Below, in pieces: positions 59,730 to 64,000 of a stretch of 64,000 nt of DNA. Source of the stretch: Edaphobacter sp. (GTDB taxonomy: Bacteria > Acidobacteriota > Terriglobia > Terriglobales > Acidobacteriaceae); contig NZ_JAPWKF010000010.1 of assembly GCF_028283685.1 (NCBI RefSeq), positions 390,424 to 454,423 of the forward strand. Direction: 5' to 3'. A program made the translations under genes and the position numbers. The notes under the pieces are model-generated. The model was given only the letters and a program-made list of their open reading frames with translations, was not told the origin of the DNA and did not search any database. How positions within the stretch are numbered: position 1 is the first letter of the stretch; every line of letters starts with the position of its first letter.

Positions 59730-60039
59730 CGTTCTTCTTCCTCACAGAGATAAAAGACGTGGAACCCGGCTCAGGACCTTTGTTGCTCAAAGTAGTTTCC
59801 GCAAGTCAAACTGCAGAATCCGCACGTCGCTGGCGACGCGAGTCCCTCACGTCGAATGACGATGATGACGCAGGACACGGGTATTGCCGCAAGCCCATGC
59901 GCACCTTGTAAACTAAGAATGGGAAGGGTTGACTGGGACCTGCGGAGTCGGCCTGCAAAGTCAGCTATAAGATGGTTGCGAGCCAGAGAAATCGAATCCT
60001 CTGATGCGGCGGCCCTACTCTCCCAGGACAGCGAGCGCT
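59730..60039. other. Intergenic region upstream of arr
   Basis: 310 bp between arr and the VOC gene, both on the minus strand. It must hold the arr promoter. A small plus-strand frame here (59856-60071) has no ribosome binding site or family resemblance. Nothing else recognised. Confidence 0.3.
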
Positions 60040-60480
60040 TTAGAAGAGTTCTTCCGCCAGGGCGACGATGATGCCTGCAGGGCCTCGCATGTAACAGAGT
60101 CTGTACTTGTCTTCGTACTGGGCAACTTCGCCGATCAGTTCGCCACCGTTGTCGCGCAGGCGAGCGACCGTGTCGTCGACGCTTTCAACTGTAAACATGA
60201 CGCTCCTGAGCCCAAGCGCGTTTGGCGGTACGACTTCCGGTTCGATTTTGACCAGCTTTGGATTGCGAAACTTCGTTAGCTCCAGCCGCCCGTGGCTATC
60301 GGGAGTCCTCATCATAACGATGTCAACTTGTACACTTGCGATGCCGTTGACGCGGTCCACCCACGATCCCTCAATCGGCGCCTCGCCTTCTTTCGTCATG
60401 CCAAGCGCGGTGAAGAAATCGACAGCGGATGCAAGATCGTCGACAACGACGCTGACGTGATCCAATCTCTTGATCGTCAT
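60040..60480 (-). CDS. VOC-superfamily protein (glyoxalase-like)
   Basis: 146 aa, two VOC halves: MTIKRLDHVSVVVDDLASAVDFFTAL (H8 ligand), GRLELTKF (Glu), GLRSVMFTVESVDDTVARL, then YMRGPAGIIVALAEEL (Glu). Metal ligands appear present, so an enzyme is likely; the substrate is unknown. AAGAGGA precedes the ATG. It follows the cupin gene by 11 bp, so the two form an operon. Confidence 0.83.
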   Translation of the reverse strand: MTIKRLDHVSVVVDDLASAVDFFTALGMTKEGEAPIEGSWVDRVNGIASVQVDIVMMRTPDSHGRLELTKFRNPKLVKIEPEVVPPNALGLRSVMFTVESVDDTVARLRDNGGELIGEVAQYEDKYRLCYMRGPAGIIVALAEELF

Positions 60481-60491
60481 CAGGGGTCCTC

Positions 60492-60956
60492 TTATCTCTC
60501 TTCCGGAGTGAGACCGTGCCGCAGCATGACGGCAGCGATGGCCGCACCATCGGGTGGTCCTCCGGCAGCGGCACTGGCGATAGCTGCAATCTCGCGAAAG
60601 TATTCCGAACCGAGTATGCCAGGCGTGATGACAGCCAGCACCTTCGCCGTTGCAGGCAGGGGATTGTCGAAGCGGTGAACCGCTCCGCGAGGAATAAAAA
60701 GAGCTTCTCCCGGCCCGACTTCGACCCGCGCGCCCTCAAGCGTCATCGTCAGAACGCCTTCAAGGCCAAGGATGGTCTCGTCGAAGGCGTCGTGGCTGTG
60801 AGCCGCAGGAACCTTGGCGCCAGAAGGAACCGCCATCTCAAACATCGTCAGCGAGGCTCCGGCAACAGGACCGTCGATGAGAAATCGAAGCGCGAGTTGA
60901 CCGATGCGAATCTCCGAGGAAACTCCGTTCTGTCCGTTAGAAATGCCCTCGGTCAT
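60492..60956 (-). CDS. Cupin-domain protein
   Basis: 154 aa from ATG 60956, with GAGAGAG about 5 nt upstream; the open frame to 61067 adds unrelated residues. Cupin motif 1: AAHSHDAFDETILGLEGVL (two His and Glu as metal ligands). Motif 2: FIPRGAVHRFDNPLPATAKV (His). C-terminal residues after 125 are helical. A small metal-binding beta-barrel, enzyme or binding protein. First gene of a two-gene unit with the VOC gene; divergent from the APC permease. Confidence 0.85.
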   Translation of the reverse strand: MTEGISNGQNGVSSEIRIGQLALRFLIDGPVAGASLTMFEMAVPSGAKVPAAHSHDAFDETILGLEGVLTMTLEGARVEVGPGEALFIPRGAVHRFDNPLPATAKVLAVITPGILGSEYFREIAAIASAAAGGPPDGAAIAAVMLRHGLTPEER

Positions 60957-61046
60957 CTGACTCTCTCTCAGCTTTCTTTGTTCATGAAGTCTTGTGGTGA
61001 GCGCAATGGTATCGCATCCTGCTCTACCTTCCGCCCGCATTCGCGA

Positions 61047-61052
61047 TAAAGT
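61047..61052 (+). promoter_or_regulatory. Candidate -10 element of the APC permease gene (leaderless layout)
   Basis: TAAAGT, preceded by GA, ends exactly 6 nt before the ATG at 61059. The six nt between are TCCCTC, which contain no Shine-Dalgarno sequence. Confidence 0.45.
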
Positions 61053-61058
61053 TCCCTC

Positions 61059-62417
61059 ATGCCCCAACGCAACGGAAGCGGCATGCGCAAGCTGCGTTTA
61101 CTGCCGCTGCTGGCCGCCACCTACTTCATGGTGTCGGGCGGCCCCTACGATCTTGAAGACGTCATCGGCTACGCCGGATACGGCTACGCGCTGCTGATCC
61201 TCACCGTGCTGCCCTTCTTCTGGAGCTTCCCCACTGCGCTCATGCTCGGCGAGCTTGCCGCCGCCATCCCCGACGAGGGCGGCTTCTATGCCTGGGTTCG
61301 CCGCGCGCTCGGCCCCTTCTGGGGCTTTCAGGAGGCGTGGCTCTCGCTCTCCTCCTCCGTCTTCGACATGGCGATCTACCCCACGACCTTCGTCCTCTAC
61401 CTGCAGCGCATCGCGCCCTCGCTGACGGTGGGACACCGCGCCATCGCGCTCGAGCTTCTCGTGGTTGCCGCTGCCGTCTTCTGGAACCTGCGCGGAGCCG
61501 CAGCCGTCGGCGAAGGCTCGCTGAAGCTCTGGTTCTTCGCCATCTCGCCCTACGTCGCGCTGGTCGGCATCGCGGTCTACATCGGCCTGCGTGTGACGCA
61601 CGGCGGCGGCCACAGCATTGGCGGCGTCTTCGGCACGGGACACGCCTCGCTTGCCCGTCCCGCCAATCTGCCCTTCTCCACCGCCATCCTCGTCGCCATG
61701 TGGAACTACATGGGCTGGGACAACGCCACCACCATCGCCAACGAGGTCGACAATCCGCAGCGCGACTACCCGCGCGTCATCCTCCTCGCCGCCGTCATGG
61801 TGATGCTCACGTACCTCATCCCCGTCGCTGCGGTGGCATGGGCAGGCATTCCGTCCTCGCGCTTTACCACCGGCGCCTGGGTCGACGCCGCAGGCCTGCT
61901 CGGCGGTGCCGCGCTCGCCTTCACCGTCGTCCTCGCCGGTTCGCTGGACGACTTCGGCACCTTCTCCAACCTGACGCTCTCCTATACGAGACTGCCGCAC
62001 GCCCTCGCTGAAGACGGCCTGCTGCCCCGCGTCTTTACGAAGCGCCTGAAGAACGGCGCGCCCTGGGTCGCGGTTATCGCCTGCGGCATCTGCTGGGCCC
62101 TGGCACTGGGGTTCACCTTCGAGCGTCTCATCACCATCGACCTCGTGCTCTGGGGACTCTCCATCATCCTCGAGTACATCGCCCTCGTCGTCCTCCGCCA
62201 CAAGGAGCCGAACCTTCACCGCCCCTTCCGCATCCCCGGCCCCAACTGGGTTCCTATTCTTCTGGCAGCCGCACCCACAGCCCTCACCGTCTACGCTATC
62301 TACGCCGCGCGCGACGAGCACGTAGCCGGAGTGCCAGCCGCCGTGTTCGCCCTGGGCATCGCCGTCTTAGGAGTCCCGCTCTACCTCATCGCCAAACGCA
62401 GCCGCCACACCGCCTGA
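61059..62417 (+). CDS. APC-superfamily amino acid permease
   Basis: 452 aa, about 12 TM helices. Motifs: YFMVSGGPYDLEDVIGYAGYG (TM1 unwound region with S-G-G-P), LMLGELAAAIPDEGGFYAWV (the E-x-x-x-x-P-x-x-G-G consensus of APC permeases), LVAMWNYMGWDNATTIANEV (TM6) and AGSLDDFGTFSNLTLSYTR. The C-terminal helix pair ends FALGIAVLGVPLYLI. A cytoplasmic-membrane amino acid or amine transporter; substrate unknown. Divergent from the cupin/VOC unit with about 100 bp between. Confidence 0.88.
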   Translation: MPQRNGSGMRKLRLLPLLAATYFMVSGGPYDLEDVIGYAGYGYALLILTVLPFFWSFPTALMLGELAAAIPDEGGFYAWVRRALGPFWGFQEAWLSLSSSVFDMAIYPTTFVLYLQRIAPSLTVGHRAIALELLVVAAAVFWNLRGAAAVGEGSLKLWFFAISPYVALVGIAVYIGLRVTHGGGHSIGGVFGTGHASLARPANLPFSTAILVAMWNYMGWDNATTIANEVDNPQRDYPRVILLAAVMVMLTYLIPVAAVAWAGIPSSRFTTGAWVDAAGLLGGAALAFTVVLAGSLDDFGTFSNLTLSYTRLPHALAEDGLLPRVFTKRLKNGAPWVAVIACGICWALALGFTFERLITIDLVLWGLSIILEYIALVVLRHKEPNLHRPFRIPGPNWVPILLAAAPTALTVYAIYAARDEHVAGVPAAVFALGIAVLGVPLYLIAKRSRHTA

Positions 62418-62481
62418 CGCGCATCACTTTTCATCCGGAACGAATGCCAATAACAAGTCCCGACTCCTGAACCTGCCTGGA

Positions 62482-62832
62482 GTGCAAAATATCAAGATGA
62501 GCCTTGCGATAACCCGTGAACTCTTACAAACAGCTGCTGTCGAAAACATGCCGGGCTGGGAGACGCGCCTGTTTCTCATCACCTATCCGGCGGGTGCGGA
62601 TGGCAGCGGCCATTCGCATCCTGTTCCGGGCATTGGGTATGTTCTGCAAGGCACGATGGTCTCGGCATTCGATGAGGATGCCGAAGAGATCATCGTCGCG
62701 GGTCAGGGCTTTCAGGACAAAGCCAGCTTTCATCGCGTGAGCCGCAATGGAAGCGCGACTGAGCCGATGCGGTTTGTCATCGCATATACGGTAAAGACTG
62801 GTGAGCCCAATACAACGTGGCCTTCAAAATAG
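62482..62832 (+). CDS. Small cupin-domain protein
   Basis: 116 aa, one cupin barrel: GHSHPVPGIGYVLQGTMVS (two His; the usual Glu is replaced, here by G-Y-V) and DKASFHRVSRNGSATEP (His). A GTG at 62482 and an ATG at 62497 are both possible; the GGAG at about 62476 fits the ATG better. A second cupin lies at 60492. Function unknown. An inverted repeat follows its stop codon. Confidence 0.8.
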   Translation: MQNIKMSLAITRELLQTAAVENMPGWETRLFLITYPAGADGSGHSHPVPGIGYVLQGTMVSAFDEDAEEIIVAGQGFQDKASFHRVSRNGSATEPMRFVIAYTVKTGEPNTTWPSK

Positions 62833-62835
62833 TCC

Positions 62836-62857
62836 ATCGATACAGATCCGTATCGAT
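62836..62857. repeat. Inverted repeat after the cupin gene
   Basis: Perfect 8-bp arms ATCGATAC / GTATCGAT (62836-62843 and 62850-62857) with a 6-bp spacer, 4 bp after the stop codon. No T run follows, so it is more like a protein-binding site than a classic terminator. Confidence 0.5.
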
Positions 62858-62988
62858 AAGTCACCTTGGCGGAAGCGCAGGATGCCAACCGCCACCCACA
62901 AAATCCAGCGTACCCACTCACAAGTACTCTCATCGTCCGCAAAACAGACCTTCGCACCCCACCCACTCGCACTCACGAAGAGATACGT

Positions 62989-63070
62989 GTCATCCCGACC
63001 GAAGAGCGTAGCGCGCAGTGGAGGAACCTGCTTCTCAACCCCGACCCTCCGTCCCGCCACAAACCAAACC
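62989..63070 (+). repeat. Dispersed repeat, copy 3 (upstream of the nucleoside hydrolase gene)
   Basis: Starts GTCATCCCGACCGAAG, then AGTGGAGGAACCTGCTTCTC and an A/C-rich end. Matches copies at 3085 and 13082 in order and spacing of the same blocks. It ends just before the likely promoter of the next gene. Confidence 0.65.
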
Positions 63071-63079
63071 CACACGTTC

Positions 63080-63085
63080 TATAGT
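63080..63085 (+). promoter_or_regulatory. Candidate -10 element of the nucleoside hydrolase gene
   Basis: TATAGT ends 9 nt before the ATG at 63095. No Shine-Dalgarno sequence in the intervening GGTCAGCAC. Adjacent to the end of dispersed-repeat copy 3. Confidence 0.4.
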
Positions 63086-63094
63086 GGTCAGCAC

Positions 63095-64000
63095 ATGCGA
63101 CTCCGCGCCCTGGCCCTCACGATCGTCCTCGTCACCGCTACCCTGCTTCGCGCCCAGAACCCTGTCATCATCGACACCGACATCGGCGACGACATCGACG
63201 ACGTCTTCGCTCTCTCGCTAGCGCTCTCCAGCCCCGACCTTCAAATCCTCGGCGTCACCTCCGCCTGGGGCGATACCGCCCTCCGCGCCCGCATGATCGA
63301 CCGCCTCCTCTGCGAGACCGGCCGCACCGCCATCCCTGTCCACGCCGGCGTGCCTACCAGGACCGACACCGTCTTCACGCAGAAGACCTGGGCGCTCGCC
63401 GGCATCGAGCACCCACACACCGACGGCGTCGCCTTCCTGCTCGAACAGATCAAGGCCCACCCGCACCAGATCACGCTCATCGCCCTCGGCCCGCTCACCA
63501 ACATCGGCGCCGCCATCGACCGCGACCCCGCCACCTTCCGCCAGCTCAAGCGCGTCGTCCTCATGGGCGGCAGCATCTACCGTGGCTACGGCCCCACCAC
63601 CAACACAAAACCCGAGCCCGAGTACAACATCGCCCGCGATCCGAAATCCGCGCAGAAGCTCTTCACCTCCGGCGTTCCCCTCTACGTGCTCCCACTGGAC
63701 TCCACACAGCTGCCCTTCGACGCCGACCGCATGGCCGCCTTCACCACCATCAGCACACCGCTTACCGACGCCCTCCAACTCCTCGCCGCCGAGTGGAAGT
63801 ACAACTCCAGGCAGCCAGCGCCCACGCTCTACGATGCCGTCGCCACAGCCTACGCTATCGACCCCGCCACCTGCCCCATGACACCGCTGCATCTCGAGGT
63901 CGACGACAAAGGCATGACACTGCCCACGGAAGGCAAGCCAAACGCGCAAGCCTGCCTCACCCCGCACCCCGAGGCCTTCTTCAACCTCTTCACTCCACGC
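63095..64000 (+). CDS. Secreted nucleoside hydrolase (partial, 3' end outside window)
   Basis: At least 302 residues with no stop before the window end. Signal peptide MRLRALALTIVLVTATLLRA (cleavage after LLRA, before QNP), so the enzyme is exported. IDTDIGDDIDDVFAL is the calcium-binding D-T-D-x-G-x-D-D motif of inosine-uridine nucleoside hydrolases, which cleave the N-glycosidic bond of ribonucleosides. It also has LIALGPLTNIGAAI, VVLMGGSIYRG and PEPEYNIARDP (Asn/Asp site). The late LYDAVATAYAIDP fits the conserved D-A-x-A segment. Export suggests nucleoside salvage outside the cytoplasm. Confidence 0.9.
   Translation, partial: MRLRALALTIVLVTATLLRAQNPVIIDTDIGDDIDDVFALSLALSSPDLQILGVTSAWGDTALRARMIDRLLCETGRTAIPVHAGVPTRTDTVFTQKTWALAGIEHPHTDGVAFLLEQIKAHPHQITLIALGPLTNIGAAIDRDPATFRQLKRVVLMGGSIYRGYGPTTNTKPEPEYNIARDPKSAQKLFTSGVPLYVLPLDSTQLPFDADRMAAFTTISTPLTDALQLLAAEWKYNSRQPAPTLYDAVATAYAIDPATCPMTPLHLEVDDKGMTLPTEGKPNAQACLTPHPEAFFNLFTPR

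Noticed and set aside
59856..60071. 71-codon plus-strand frame upstream of arr
   Set aside because: No ribosome binding site, no recognisable family, and it runs into the 3' end of the VOC gene on the opposite strand.
1..64000. CRISPR arrays, tRNA or rRNA genes, insertion sequences, integrases
   Set aside because: I looked for regularly spaced repeats, tRNA-like cloverleaf ends, transposase motifs and terminal inverted repeats and saw none. The three dispersed repeats carry no ORF.

Overview
This 64 kb, GC-rich, protein-dense window has no rRNA, tRNA, CRISPR array or phage genes that I can see. It most resembles a chromosome segment from an Acidobacteriota species of the Terriglobia type (Terriglobus, Granulicella or Edaphobacter relatives). 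That is inferred from gene content: a DUF1800/DUF1501 pair, a three-lipoyl-domain E2, DUF711 and DUF2277 proteins, and a dispersed repeat reading roughly GTCATCCCGACCGAAG...GGAACCTGCTT. No marker gene proves it.

Layout. (1) 1-18.2 kb is mostly housekeeping and small metabolic genes: a DUF711 protein (cut by the window edge), an EAL phosphodiesterase, an MFS transporter, a VOC protein, a Tat-exported TIM-barrel isomerase, an MBL-fold hydrolase, a 2-oxoacid dehydrogenase E2, MtgA, an exported endonuclease/phosphatase-like protein, DinB, an ArsR-SRPBCC pair, LipB, a nuclease-helicase fusion, dihydrolipoyl dehydrogenase and DUF2277. E2, LipB and Lpd form a loose lipoate/2-oxoacid dehydrogenase neighbourhood interrupted by unrelated genes. 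(2) 18.2-56.5 kb is a large exopolysaccharide locus. It holds eleven predicted glycosyltransferases, a GT-C-like membrane protein, a Wzx flippase, a Wzy/WaaL-like polymerase or ligase, a Wzc-type tyrosine kinase/co-polymerase, a Wza-type export protein, six membrane acyltransferases, and an unusual coupled pair (a 1225-aa glycosidase-like protein and a Tat-exported partner). A DUF1800/DUF1501 pair sits inside the locus. The left half is a mosaic of short units on both strands. From 38.1 kb almost everything runs on the plus strand with overlaps or short gaps, ending at a strong terminator near 56.6 kb. (3) 56.7-64 kb holds a small beta-barrel protein, a zinc-ribbon protein, an SDR, a SnoaL/NTF2-like protein, a rifampin ADP-ribosyltransferase (Arr), a VOC protein, two cupins, an APC permease and the start of a secreted nucleoside hydrolase.

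How the genes fit together: the glycosyltransferases would build a lipid-linked repeat unit, the acyltransferases would decorate it, Wzx would flip it, the Wzy-like protein would polymerise it, and Wzc/Wza would control length and export. No initiating phosphoglycosyltransferase is visible here, so that step must be encoded elsewhere.

Most noteworthy: the coupled pair at 38.1-42.9 kb; a dispersed repeat that has become coding sequence in an MFS transporter loop; a recurring promoter layout with a -10-like hexamer only 6-9 nt before the start codon (leaderless or nearly leaderless mRNAs); a nuclease-helicase fusion between lipB and lpdA; and a probable CotH-family 3' remnant with its terminator still present.
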